DNA of 64,000 bases from Paenibacillus sp. DCT19. GTDB taxonomy: Bacteria; Bacillota; Bacilli; Paenibacillales; Paenibacillaceae. The translations under genes and the position numbers were made by a program. The stretch is taken from positions 1,375,501 to 1,439,500 of the forward strand of contig NZ_CP029639.1 in assembly GCF_003268635.1 (NCBI RefSeq), in the 5' to 3' direction. This document shows positions 47,196 through 56,543 of this stretch, one piece after another (the stretch's first letter is position 1; each line of letters begins with the position of its first letter). The notes under the pieces are model-generated. The model was not told where the DNA came from. It did not search any database and worked only from the letters and a program-made list of their open reading frames with translations.

Positions 47196-48874
47196 ATGTC
47201 TGAAGAAGTTAGGATGCAGGAAATGTACACCCTGAAGACGATTGCGGAGACGCTGAATACCTCGAATGATCTGAGCACTATGCTGGATACCGTTATAGGT
47301 AAGTTATTAAGTCTTACGGGACTGACAACAGGATGGTTATTTCTGATTGGTGAACGAGCAGAATATTCGTTTATTGCAGATTATAATTTGCCTCCTGCAC
47401 TACAGCGTGAAGAGAAGCAACCAATGCGATGTGGCACGTGTTGGTGTCTGAATCGCTTCTGGGATGGACGACTAGACAATGCCGTGAATGTTCTTAACTG
47501 CAAACGACTTGAGCATGCGCGTGAATATCAATGGGGAGATACCTATGACATCACCCATCATGCAACGGTACCTCTGCGATCTGGTGAGAAGATGTTAGGG
47601 CTGCTCAATGTAGCTGCCCGAACAAGGAGCACTTTAGTGAAAGTGAACTGGCACTATTACAGGCGGTAGCTTATCAGATCGGCAGTGCGATTGAGCGGAT
47701 GCGGTTATATCGTGCTGAGCAGAGGCGAGCAGATCTATTTGCGAAGCTAGGCGGATTCAGCAGTGCGTTAGGACTCGTGGTGAATGAATGTGAGCATGCG
47801 GATTCGCTGGCCGAGACAACGGTTAGTCTATTAGGGCAACATTATGATTGGCCATTTGCGGCATTGCTGAAACTCAGAGAGGATCGTTTGGTTGTACAGG
47901 CTGCACATGTTGTGGGAGCCTTGCAGCAACGATCATTATATGAAGATTTTCCTTCGGATGGACTGAACGGTCTACAGCGTGCCATTGAACTTCATCGCGT
48001 TACGAAATTATCCGCCTCAGAGGTTCAAGAGATAGCTACAAGCAGTGCACGGTCATTAACTGTACCTGTTCTATCTTCAGGTCTCGCCGTCCCCATTCTG
48101 AGTATTATTCCGGGAGAGGCAGGCGTATTGGTCGTTGGTTATGCTGAGTCTAGCATTCTCCCTCAGGCGGATCATGAGGTACTTGAGGCGATTGCTGAAC
48201 ACATTACTGCGTCGTGGGAAAGCTTGAAGCTTGCTGAACAACGGCGGGAGTTGGCTCGATTGGAAGAACGGAATCGCTTGGCTCGCGATCTGCATGATTC
48301 GGTCAACCAGATTCTATTTTCCTTGTCCCTGACGGCGAAGGGAGCTGAGAGCATGATGTTGGGCTCCGCAGAGCTTGAGCCTGTTAGAGAGGCAATGAAG
48401 GATGTTCGTTCTCTCTCTCAGGAAGCGCTGAAAGAAATGCGAGCACTGATTATGCAGCTGCGACCGGCCGGATTAGAGAAGGGGCTAATGAATGCATTAC
48501 AGGAATATGGTGCTGGACAAGGACTGCAGGTCGTTGTCCATCGTTCTGGTATGGGAAGTCTGCCCCGAAGTGTTGAAGACGGGCTATGGCGAATCGGACA
48601 AGAAGCCCTTAACAATGTACGTAAGCATGCGGGTGTGAACGCGGCCGAGATCATCCTACATTTGAGTGATCATGAGGTAACATTAAGCGTAACCGATCGT
48701 GGAAAAGGTGGAGCCAAACGGCGCGGAGTTTTGTCTACTCGTTCTCTCGGATTATCGATTATGAAGGAACGTGCTCAAGCGTTGGGAGGTCGATTGGAAC
48801 TTGTGAGCTCTGCTCGCAAAGGAACAACGGTAACGGTGATCGTCCCGCTTCTGTCCGAAACGGTAGAGAATTAA
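47196..48874 (+). pseudogene. NarL-type sensor histidine kinase, one-base frameshift
   Basis: The frame breaks near 47621-47627 (AACAAGG). One added A or G restores EHFSESELALLQAVAYQIGS and a protein of about 559 residues. It has two GAF domains (residues about 15-165 and 190-340). The HisKA_3 box carries the phosphorylated histidine in LARDLHDSVNQILFSLS, and the ATPase has N box GQEALNNVRKHAG and LGLSIMKERAQALGG. There are no membrane helices, so it is a cytoplasmic sensor, possibly with a heme or Cys-bound cofactor in the first GAF (CGTCWCLNRFWDG, NVLNC). The response regulator gene follows after 12 bases. Confidence 0.88.
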
Positions 48875-48886
48875 GGAGGAGAAGAG

Positions 48887-49620
48887 ATGCCGATTAGAAT
48901 TTTGCTTGCGGATGACCATGCGATGGTCAGGCGTGGGCTTCATGTTTTTCTATCCACACAGTCCGATATGGTTGTCGTTGGCGAGGCATCTAATGGTAAG
49001 GAAGCGTTGCAACAAGCGGAAGAACTTGAGCCGGACGTGGTGTTAATGGATCTGCATATGCCTGTACTCGATGGAATAGAAACAGCCAGACAGCTTCGAG
49101 TGCTTACGCCCAGTATTCGGATCATTGTACTCACATCGTTCTCAGACCAGGATCATGTTGTGCCTGCCGTGCGTGCCGGGGTCAAAGGATATTTGTTGAA
49201 AGACATCGAGCCAGAGAATTTGGCGGTAGCGATTCGCAATGTACATGCAGGACAGGTGGAGCTTCATCCAGCGGCGGCTGGTCAACTTATGCATGTGATG
49301 GCTTCTGCTGAACGATCTATGGATGAACAGCAGTTATCGTTAAAGCAAACTGAGCAACAGCCTGTACAAGAGCAACGTCAGGTTAAGGATAAAGATAAAG
49401 AAGCACAAACATCCGCACCGGAACTTGATACGCTGACCCGTCGTGAACGGGAGGTGCTGGGCTTATCGCTCAGGGGTTGAGTAATAAAGAAATTGCAGCC
49501 CAGCTAGTCATTACTGAGAAAACAGTAAAAACACATGTTAGTCATCTATTGGACAAATTAGGGCTATCTGATCGTACCCAAGCTGCGATCTATGCAGTTC
49601 GCAAAGGCTGGGTGGTCTAA
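48887..49620 (+). pseudogene. NarL/LuxR-type response regulator, one-base frameshift
   Basis: The frame breaks near 49463-49465 (TTA); one added A restores [19 protein letters not shown] and a protein of about 244 residues. The receiver domain has phospho-acceptor Asp in VVLMDLHMPVLDG and Lys in YLLKDIEPENL. A Gln/Lys-rich linker (LSLKQTEQQPVQEQRQVKDK) is unusually long. The LuxR helix-turn-helix ([20 protein letters not shown]) ends the protein. The partner kinase lies directly upstream. The signal and targets are not known; the NADPH-FMN reductase gene downstream, behind a terminator, is a possible target. Confidence 0.88.
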
Positions 49621-49652
49621 GCAGTATGACCACGCCTCAGTCCAAAGTCGTA

Positions 49653-49681
49653 GAAACTCAGCCGAAAGGTTGAGTTTTTTG
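49653..49681 (+). terminator. terminator of the two-component operon
   Basis: AAACTCAGCC pairs with GGTTGAGTTT and is followed by TTTT. Confidence 0.75.
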
Positions 49682-49786
49682 GTGCTGGAAGTTAAGCCTT
49701 TCTGCTGACGCATCTAAGGGTGAAGAAGGATATGCTAGTAATACATAAGACGAGAACATGATATGAAATAAAAGGAGCGTGACCCA

Positions 49787-50350
49787 ATGAAGTTTATTGT
49801 TGTGGCAGGAAGTAACCGTAAAAATGCGACCAGTACACGTCTGGGAGAATATGTGATTCAAGCTATTCATGGTCAAGGACATGAAGGGAGCCTGTTCGAT
49901 TTGTATCAAACACCGGTTCCTTTCTACGCGGCGGATGAGAAACTCGACGATGATCTACATTTGGCTGATCTGAAGGCCCGAGTGCTCGCGGCTGACGCCA
50001 TTATTTTAGCTACGCCAGAGTATCATGGAAGCATAAGCGGTGTGCTCAAAAACGCACTGGATCACCTGGGTCAATCCTATTTCAGCGGGAAGCCGGTGTT
50101 GTCCATTAGTTCATCGGGAGGTGCTGTAGGTGTAAGTGCACTACTACAGTTGCAAGCGATTGTGCGTAATATGCATGGAATCAATGCATCCGAGTGGATT
50201 TCCATTGGCGGTGCGCAGCGTAGAAGGTTCGAGGCAACATACGATGGATACGAGGAATATGAGGGCAGTCAGGATATTGAAGAACGGATTCAACGTGTGC
50301 TTGGTTCGTTTTTGCATCTAGCAGAAGCCATCACGTCAGCGCGTAAATAA
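49787..50350 (+). CDS. NADPH-dependent FMN reductase
   Basis: A 187-residue flavodoxin-fold reductase. The FMN-phosphate loop is GSNRKNATSTRLGEYV, and LATPEYHGSISGVLKNALDH is the family signature with the flavin-binding PEYHGS. It reduces flavin, quinone or azo substrates. The ATG follows AAAGGAG. It may be co-transcribed with the VOC gene, which starts 31 bases downstream. Confidence 0.92.
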   Translation: MKFIVVAGSNRKNATSTRLGEYVIQAIHGQGHEGSLFDLYQTPVPFYAADEKLDDDLHLADLKARVLAADAIILATPEYHGSISGVLKNALDHLGQSYFSGKPVLSISSSGGAVGVSALLQLQAIVRNMHGINASEWISIGGAQRRRFEATYDGYEEYEGSQDIEERIQRVLGSFLHLAEAITSARK

Positions 50351-50381
50351 TAAATAATACTTGATAGAGAGGGGGTGCCGC

Positions 50382-50837
50382 ATGATTAAAGGCATATTTG
50401 AGACCCATCTAAATGTAACAGATCTGGAGAGATCTCATCATTTTTACGAACAGGTCTTAGGTCTGGAACATGCATATGGACAGCCAGAGCGAGGGAACTC
50501 CTTTTACTGGATCGGTGGTAGAGGAAACGCCATGTTAGGCATCTGGCAAAAGGAACCTGATAAAGTTCAGCGGCAACATTTTGCTTTTCATGTATCCGTA
50601 GAGGATATGAAACAAGCGGTTTCTTATTTAGAGGGGAAAGGCATTACGACGTATAATTTCTTGGATGATGACCTTGGCGAATTGTACGTGTTTGGCTGGA
50701 TGCCTGCCGTGTCGGTGTATTTCACCGATCCAGATGGGCACTCGCTTGAATTCATATCCATGCTGTCAGACGAAGCGAAGCCTGAGCTGGGCATGGTACC
50801 GTGGAGTACGTGGGAACGCATGCATGGACGTAGGTAA
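50382..50837 (+). CDS. VOC-family (glyoxalase/dioxygenase-fold) protein
   Basis: About 151 residues from ATG 50382 (MIKGIFE), which follows GAGGGGG; an upstream in-frame start at 50361 has none. Two beta-alpha-beta-beta-beta modules are seen (THLNVTDLERSHHFYEQVLG and VSVYFTDPDGHSLEFISML). Metal ligands are probably H9, H58-type His in HFAFHVSVEDM and E in HSLEFI. The family includes glyoxalases, thiol transferases and drug-resistance proteins. The substrate is unknown. Confidence 0.88.
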   Translation: MIKGIFETHLNVTDLERSHHFYEQVLGLEHAYGQPERGNSFYWIGGRGNAMLGIWQKEPDKVQRQHFAFHVSVEDMKQAVSYLEGKGITTYNFLDDDLGELYVFGWMPAVSVYFTDPDGHSLEFISMLSDEAKPELGMVPWSTWERMHGRR

Positions 50838-51076
50838 TGGAAAAAAGATCGGGTCTGGTTCTTCTCAGAGCAAAAAGCACAGGCACATGCCCTTGAGGTT
50901 GTCATCCAAGACGTCCGAAAGCTTCAATGTAGTAAAACGCACGCAAGTGAAGTAAAAATGGAACTGGTCAACAAGGGTGTGCATATCTTCACGAATCGGC
51001 TCATTTAATAGAAGTATCCGCGATGTAAGCGGTATATAAAATGAAAAACACTTATTCGATGAAGGAGGGATGAATT

Positions 51077-52027
51077 ATGGATCGACGTTTGTTGGAAGAG
51101 GGTCTAATGATCATCGTTTCGAGTCGGGAGCACACAGGGGATCTGTGGCATGCCCATTATGGGGCAGCAGCGATTGCGGCTTACTTCTGGGTGAGGGAAA
51201 ATCGTCTAACCTCCCTAGCTGCTGGAAGTGTTACAGCTGAAGCGAAAGCAATGCTCCGTAAACATGGTGTGAACTCGGGAGCATCTTCTTCACAAGGTGA
51301 GGTGTTGCCGGTGGAAGAAGCGGAAGCACTTATTACCCAGGCACTGGATCGTACCATTGGTGAACTCCACTGGGTTGGGCACCAAGCTATCTATGGGGCA
51401 CTTAGCCTGAAGGCCATTCGTGAGCTGGAGGGATGGGGGACTGCCCGCGATATACAGCAGCTAGTGGAGCTGATTGATTCATTTGAGCGGACTGTGCCTG
51501 GAAGATCGTGGATCAATACAACGGTTAAAGAAATACGCACGCTGCATGTAGATGAATCTGACGGGTTCCCGCATATTGAACGTCCGGAGGATCTGTCTCG
51601 TCTCATTCTGGATGAGCTTGGGGCATTTGATACCATCTATCAGGCAGAGGCTCATCATGATCTCATCGGACATATGTTAACGTATGGACATGCACTTAAT
51701 ATGTTGTATGAATTAGGTTATCCAAGCTTGTTCTACCAAGGGCTGACGCCGTTCTTAACCATGGTAAAAGCGTTGCGACTGAGCCGTAACGTGGATCATG
51801 AACTAGGCAGGCTGACATTACAGTCTCCTGTGGATCAACTACCGTTGGTACGTGCTGAACGTTCGATTGCACTTCCGCATGAACTTGAATACTGGCTGAC
51901 AGATCGACGCTCACAAGATTGGAACAGCGGACATGTGTTTAAATTCCCGTTCAGCTTCTATCATCACGCAAGAAACAGCAATTCGGTTCCCGAGAGCTGG
52001 GAGAACTTCCGGTATATTATTGCTTAA
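51077..52027 (+). CDS. uncharacterised 316-residue alpha-helical protein
   Basis: I do not recognise this protein. It has no signal peptide and no membrane helix. It is rich in His at spaced positions (LWHAHYGAAAIAAYFWVREN, then GELHWVGHQAIYGALSLKAI, then AEAHHDLIGHMLTYGHALNM), so an all-helical metal- or cofactor-binding fold, such as a questin-oxidase-like one, is possible. The ATG has a strong GAAGGAGGG. A strong terminator follows at 52127. It is a single gene. Confidence 0.7.
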   Translation: MDRRLLEEGLMIIVSSREHTGDLWHAHYGAAAIAAYFWVRENRLTSLAAGSVTAEAKAMLRKHGVNSGASSSQGEVLPVEEAEALITQALDRTIGELHWVGHQAIYGALSLKAIRELEGWGTARDIQQLVELIDSFERTVPGRSWINTTVKEIRTLHVDESDGFPHIERPEDLSRLILDELGAFDTIYQAEAHHDLIGHMLTYGHALNMLYELGYPSLFYQGLTPFLTMVKALRLSRNVDHELGRLTLQSPVDQLPLVRAERSIALPHELEYWLTDRRSQDWNSGHVFKFPFSFYHHARNSNSVPESWENFRYIIA

Positions 52028-52126
52028 CGAGGCTACGAAAGAAACATTCATTCCATGACGTGGATTGAGTGATTAGATATATAGAATCAATGGACATATG
52101 GTAAGGAACGAGGAAATAGAATGAGA

Positions 52127-52167
52127 AAGAGCACAGCCTTAGAAGTCTAAGGCATGTGCTCTTTTTG
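52127..52167 (+). terminator. terminator after the 316-aa protein gene
   Basis: AGAGCACAGCCTTAGA pairs with TCTAAGGCATGTGCTCT and is followed by TTTTT. Confidence 0.85.
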
Positions 52168-52196
52168 GGTATGCGGAGGTAAGCTGATCCTTTGAT

Positions 52197-52691
52197 CTAA
52201 CGGACGCCTATGCAAATGATGAAAAGAATGAATGTGACTCGCGATAACAATAAAAAGAGGGGTTTCGTCGATGGATTACGTACGACCCAAACTCCCCAAG
52301 AACAGGTCAGGGCTGTGCTTATCCAAAAAACAAGTAAAGGCAAGCCCTCTGCTGTGAATGGAAACGTAATTGGAGGTAGAACGGAAAGGCCTGCGCCAAG
52401 GAACAACCAAGCTGTCATATAAACGGTAAGGAAGGATGCTAATACAAACATAAGCGTCTGAGACCAGAAACGATATAAACCGACTAGACGAAGAATAAGT
52501 ATAGAAAGCAGATACAGCAGCATCACACTCGTTGAATACATCACCGCAGTCCATCCCATAAACGAGCCAGTTACTACATCAGCCTCACTATATTGAAGGA
52601 GTAGGGCCATCAAATGCATAACGTAACCTGTCGTATACCCACTTATGACCACCCAGAGGTAGAACCAATCTGATCTTTGCATGTAACTCAT
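52197..52691 (-). CDS. multi-pass membrane protein, unknown function
   Basis: A 164-residue protein with five likely membrane helices (for example LWVVISGYTTGYVMHLMALL, VMLLYLLSILILRLVGLYRF and LLLSRVTFILFIICIGV). No family recognised. The ATG has AAGGAATG upstream. It is a single gene, with a perfect inverted repeat at 52742-52771 in its promoter region. Confidence 0.6.
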   Translation of the reverse strand: MSYMQRSDWFYLWVVISGYTTGYVMHLMALLLQYSEADVVTGSFMGWTAVMYSTSVMLLYLLSILILRLVGLYRFWSQTLMFVLASFLTVYMTAWLFLGAGLSVLPPITFPFTAEGLPLLVFWISTALTCSWGVWVVRNPSTKPLFLLLSRVTFILFIICIGVR

Positions 52692-52741
52692 TCCTTTTGA
52701 TCCTATAAATCTTCCATTTGTAGTATAAACGTTAGGGAAAG

Positions 52742-52771
52742 TATTTTAGTTGAGTCAAATCAACTAAAATA
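52742..52771. promoter_or_regulatory. perfect 12-bp inverted repeat
   Basis: TATTTTAGTTGA and TCAACTAAAATA are separated by 6 bases, about 50 bases before the start of the membrane protein gene (minus). It is probably an operator; no T run makes it a terminator. Confidence 0.45.
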
Positions 52772-52925
52772 ATGCCTTCGCAAGAAACCGACCACGAGTC
52801 GACGTATTAGCTTCCACAATCGGTCTTAATTCAGGCGGTTAACCGTCAGCGTAGACGTTTAAAAGAGGTAAGATGGTATTATCAGATCAGAAGGAAAGCA
52901 ACCATATGGATATCATCTATGAATC

Positions 52926-52948
52926 TACTGGCTAAAGGCCAGTTTTTT
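52926..52948 (+). terminator. leader terminator before DUF4127 gene
   Basis: ACTGGC and GCCAGT arms around TAAAG-type loop, followed by TTTTT. The nine-codon open frame MDIIYESTG ends inside the stem, as in attenuators. Confidence 0.5.
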
Positions 52949-53017
52949 AATAGAGGCTAATCGTTCTGATCAGATGCTGAAGGAAAATCCCATTCTCGGA
53001 GCAGGAGGTAGCATGAT

Positions 53018-54852
53018 ATGAAAAAAGTATTGTATGTCCCACTCGATGATCGTCCAGCCAATCTGGATGACGTCATTGTACAAGGTAAAGCAGCCGGTCT
53101 CCATATCGTTACACCGAACCAGAAGGACATCCGAAATCGCTTGGATTCGGAGAAAACAGTAGATGGCACTACATTACTTGGTACATCTACACCTCAGTAT
53201 GGCAAGCCGTCCAATATTCACGATTTTATTCTGGCGCACGCTGCTGAAGTTGAAGGTTTCATTATTTCAAGCGATATGCTTGCTTATGGTGGTCTGATTG
53301 GTAGCCGCGAGCTTCGTGAGAACGGAGGCGGTGACTATCCAAACTATGATCAGGAGACGACTCGGTTATTGGATGTAATCCGCGTTATTAAAGAGAAATA
53401 TCCATGTAAACCCGTTTACGTGATGGATACAATCATGCGACTTGCGACCACTTCATTTGCAGATGGGCTTGCACTTGATGCCTATAATGAATCGCGAGCA
53501 TTGATGCAGCAACCTCGTCAGACGTTTACGACCTTTGAGGATATCATTCAGGGTATAACGTATCTCCTGAATCTACAGAGTATGGTGAAACGACCTATTT
53601 TGATAAAGAACAATACTATAATACGAGACAGCATAAATTCAAAACGAATCTGTATATCCTCGATCAACTGGCACGTAAGGGATACATTGATTTTCTCGCT
53701 GTTGGTGTGGACGATGCCAATACGCAAGGGGTACAGATTAATGAAATCCGTTATGTGGAGAATCGAATTAATGAATGGCTTGGCGGGGTAGCTGGGCAGA
53801 ATCCAGACCGTGCGATCATTCTTCCGGATGCTGATGGTTTGGGACACTCGCTATTAGCTCGGATGGCGAATCAATTGCTTAATGATGGCGCAAAAACACG
53901 TTATGCGGTTACCTACTTTGGTCCACATGGTAATACCATCGTGAACACCTATGAATATATGAATGTACATGAAAATGTAGCCCGCCATATTGATATCGTG
54001 GGTGGCGTGCTTGTTGCTGATTCTGCATATCCAGTCCCGGAGGAAGAGACGGATGCTGACCTTGCCACAGGCGAGAAGGTTAGTAAGGAGGAAGCTTTGG
54101 TTCAAGCAGCAACGTTTGATATTGCCTCAGAACTTTATCGGATGACCAGCCATTCTCAGAAGAACAAACCAAAGCCAAACCTGGAAATTGTGGCGATTAC
54201 CGCACTGGAGCAGGTAGAGGCTGCTGTTGAGCGAATTAACGCCAATAGTGAGCAAGGTGTGCCAATGGTTGTGATTGATTTTGTAGGTAAAGGTCCGGCG
54301 AATGTAGATGTAGCTGAGGCGCTATTAAGTAGCTCGCACACCGGCCGTGCTCTAGGGTATAGTGCGTGGAATACACCAGGCAATAAGATCGGGATTGCGG
54401 TTGGTATGGGACAATCTCGCTATGCCTTCATTACGAAGGAAACGCATGCTTCCGCGCTAGAGGAAGCGATGAACGCTCAAGGGTCGCTATTGTTTAAACG
54501 TTTCCTGAAGGATTATTACTACAAAGCGGTTGCGATTGCAGATATTCGCACGTATTCTCGTGCTCAGGCGTTATATACCAATGTGGCTACCCTCGCGGAT
54601 CAGAATATGCTGTTGTTCAATTCCAGTGAGGATTACGAACACCTGCAATCGTTGCTGCGAGATTTGATGCAGACATACACAACGACACTTGCGGCTAAAC
54701 CTGCATTTGCCCAAGGTAACGATGCGGTGTTTCAGTTGGAAGATGGGGAACGCACCTATGCTGCGTATGAACATGCAGAGCTGGAGTATACAAACCCTGA
54801 CTTCATCTGGGGGCGCGCATTCGAAATTACGCTGAACCCCAAGTTACACTAG
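53018..54852 (+). pseudogene. DUF4127 family protein, one-base frameshift
   Basis: The frame breaks at GGG 53551-53553; a fourth G restores DIIQGYNVSPESTEYGETTY and a protein of about 611 residues. The beginning (KKVLYVPLDDRPANLDDVIV, then GTSTPQYGKPSNIHDFILAH) and the middle (LAVGVDDANTQGVQINEIRY) are typical of the DUF4127 family, which is widespread in Firmicutes and of unknown function. No signal peptide is present. The start at 53018 follows GGAGGTAGC. Confidence 0.88.
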
Positions 54853-55013
54853 TGTCTGTCTAACTTAAATCATATAATGTCGTCTTTTTTCCACCCAAGA
54901 TACACTCTTAATCGCACCGAAGTCATGCCAATCACCATCCGCGTTAGCGATCAACAGGTGTAAGATTGTATTATCGGATCAATCACACAGGGACACACCG
55001 AAAGCACATACGC

Positions 55014-55177
55014 TAGGACGTGATTGAAAACTCCGAAGGACGCAGATTTTGCCGAATTTTCGTTCCAAGTAAGGAAGTTTTCCGCAGGCGTGCCGGGGCA
55101 CGTCAAGGGAAAGTGACGCAGCAGGGGACGAAAAGGGGGTGAAAGATGCACTTCAGCGAGTTTTCAGACACGTCCTA
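55014..55177. mobile_element. MITE-like element, 164 bp, TA-flanked inverted repeats
   Basis: TAGGACGTGATTGAAAACTC at the left and GAGTTTTCAGACACGTCCTA at the right match as inverted repeats with two mismatches. The ends read TA-GGACGTG and CACGTCC-TA, which fits a TA target duplication. No transposase is present. It separates the DUF4127 gene from its probable terminator at 55184. Sixteen bases of the right end recur at 10236. Confidence 0.65.
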
Positions 55178-55183
55178 ATGTAC

Positions 55184-55211
55184 AGACCGGCCATCGAGCC
55201 GGTCTTTCTTA
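55184..55211 (+). terminator. terminator upstream of the tail cluster
   Basis: AGACCGGC pairs with GCCGGTCT around CATCGA, followed by TTCTT. It probably ended the DUF4127 transcript before the element inserted between them. Confidence 0.8.
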
Positions 55212-55349
55212 TGCGGTGATGTTGTCTAGTTTGGTTCGATCATAGATTGAAATGCAGATGGAGTGTCAAAGGGGAGTTTATGGCTGCTGCATTGTCGCTG
55301 CACAATGCGGGCAGATCATACATTTGCAGCCGAAGGGGGCGAAATAAAT

Positions 55350-56276
55350 GTGTCTATAACAAATGAAGCAAATTCCACAGCCAGTATAGGCAAGATGAGC
55401 ACGCTCATGAAACAGACACTAAAGCAGAAGCTTGCTGAGCTTGTCCCAGCGTGGCAGGGTCAGGTGCGTGATGCTCTTGCACTGGGCGAGTTGGTAAATG
55501 AACCTTGTGCGGTTATTGCTTTTGCCGAAGAAGTACCTAAGTCTAGCTGGGCAGGATATCGCCGAATCATCCGTATTGCTCCATATGTGGGACTCACTGA
55601 GGGTGGAACAGAACAGTTGGAAGTCTTGTCTAGCAAGCTGATGGAGGGATTACATCAGGTTCGACTTCAGGATACGGAGGGAAATGCCTTCACCTGTATC
55701 TACCTCGGATCTTCTGATTGTGATCGAATAGACTCCAGTGCAAGCTTCATTACACGTAGTCTGCGATTCGGAGTATATGTACCTGAGTTCTTTGAACAAG
55801 ATCTTGCCATCGAAACGCAGGACTATTCGCTGTGTGCACTTCAGAATTGGACACAAACAGAGCTTGGTTCAACCTGGTCTGTCTATTGTGATACGTGGCC
55901 TGGAGGGTACGAGTCCCCTTCTGTCTTGTGGCGACTGGCGAGTTACGATATCGCCGAGGTGGGTGCTTCTACACTGGAGATTCGCAAGCAGTTCGTGGGA
56001 CATGTCATGACTAGAAATCCAGTGGCGACACGTAACACTGTAATTAGGCTTGTGGAACAGCTAGGGATACAAGCACGAATTGCAATTACTGATGCGGGGA
56101 GCGAAGAAACTAGCGAGAGCAGGCGATATGTCACGGTCGATGACGTCTCTGCTGATTTACAGGCTGACGCCTACCTGAATGGACAGATCCGTCTGACCGT
56201 ACAGGAGCGTATTCGTCGCCCAGGAATAGATGTACCTTTCATTCGTCAGGTGCATCATAGCAGAGGAATAGAATAA
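55350..56276 (+). CDS. first gene of phage-tail cluster, unknown (tail terminator or neck candidate)
   Basis: About 308 residues from GTG 55350, which follows GAAGGGGG; an in-frame start at 55263 is possible but has no clear ribosome binding site, and ATG 55395 is another option. No domain is recognised. Position directly before the YqzN/YkzM and sheath genes matches the slot of tail completion or terminator proteins in PBSX-like clusters. It lacks membrane segments and is mixed alpha/beta. The promoter of the cluster should lie between 55211 and 55350. Confidence 0.6.
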   Translation: MSITNEANSTASIGKMSTLMKQTLKQKLAELVPAWQGQVRDALALGELVNEPCAVIAFAEEVPKSSWAGYRRIIRIAPYVGLTEGGTEQLEVLSSKLMEGLHQVRLQDTEGNAFTCIYLGSSDCDRIDSSASFITRSLRFGVYVPEFFEQDLAIETQDYSLCALQNWTQTELGSTWSVYCDTWPGGYESPSVLWRLASYDIAEVGASTLEIRKQFVGHVMTRNPVATRNTVIRLVEQLGIQARIAITDAGSEETSESRRYVTVDDVSADLQADAYLNGQIRLTVQERIRRPGIDVPFIRQVHHSRGIE

Positions 56277-56336
56277 GCCTGAATCACAATAAATTTATTA
56301 ATAATGCGTGTTGAACTTATATCCAAATGAGGTGAG

Positions 56337-56543
56337 ATGGCGTTGACAAGCTCAATCGAACATACCCAACAAGGCGACGCGAAGTACACGCGAGCCGAGC
56401 TAATCAATCATGCAGAAGCCCTCTTTGCCGTTAAGGCTGAGGTGCTGTACGGGGCGCTGAGTGAAGCAGCGGCGCAGACGTTTTCCATTGCGGAAGCACA
56501 AGAACGAATCAACCAATTTATGAAAGCGAAGGTGAAGGGCTAA
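56337..56543 (+). CDS. YqzN/YkzM-domain tail protein
   Basis: A 66-residue protein. Its layout (YTRAELINHAEALFAVKAEV, then SIAEAQERINQFMKAKVKG) follows the YqzN/YkzM domain found just before the sheath gene in Bacillus PBSX and skin elements. The role in tail assembly is not established. The stop TAA overlaps the ATG of the sheath gene by one base, so the two are translationally coupled. Confidence 0.75.
   Translation: MALTSSIEHTQQGDAKYTRAELINHAEALFAVKAEVLYGALSEAAAQTFSIAEAQERINQFMKAKVKG

Larger units (their letters stand above)
52692..53017. other. divergent region with inverted repeat and leader-type terminator
   Basis: It holds a 12-bp perfect inverted repeat (52742-52771), a nine-codon open frame (52906-52935) after GAAGGAAAG and a hairpin with a T run (52926-52948), all before the DUF4127 gene. 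Confidence 0.5.
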
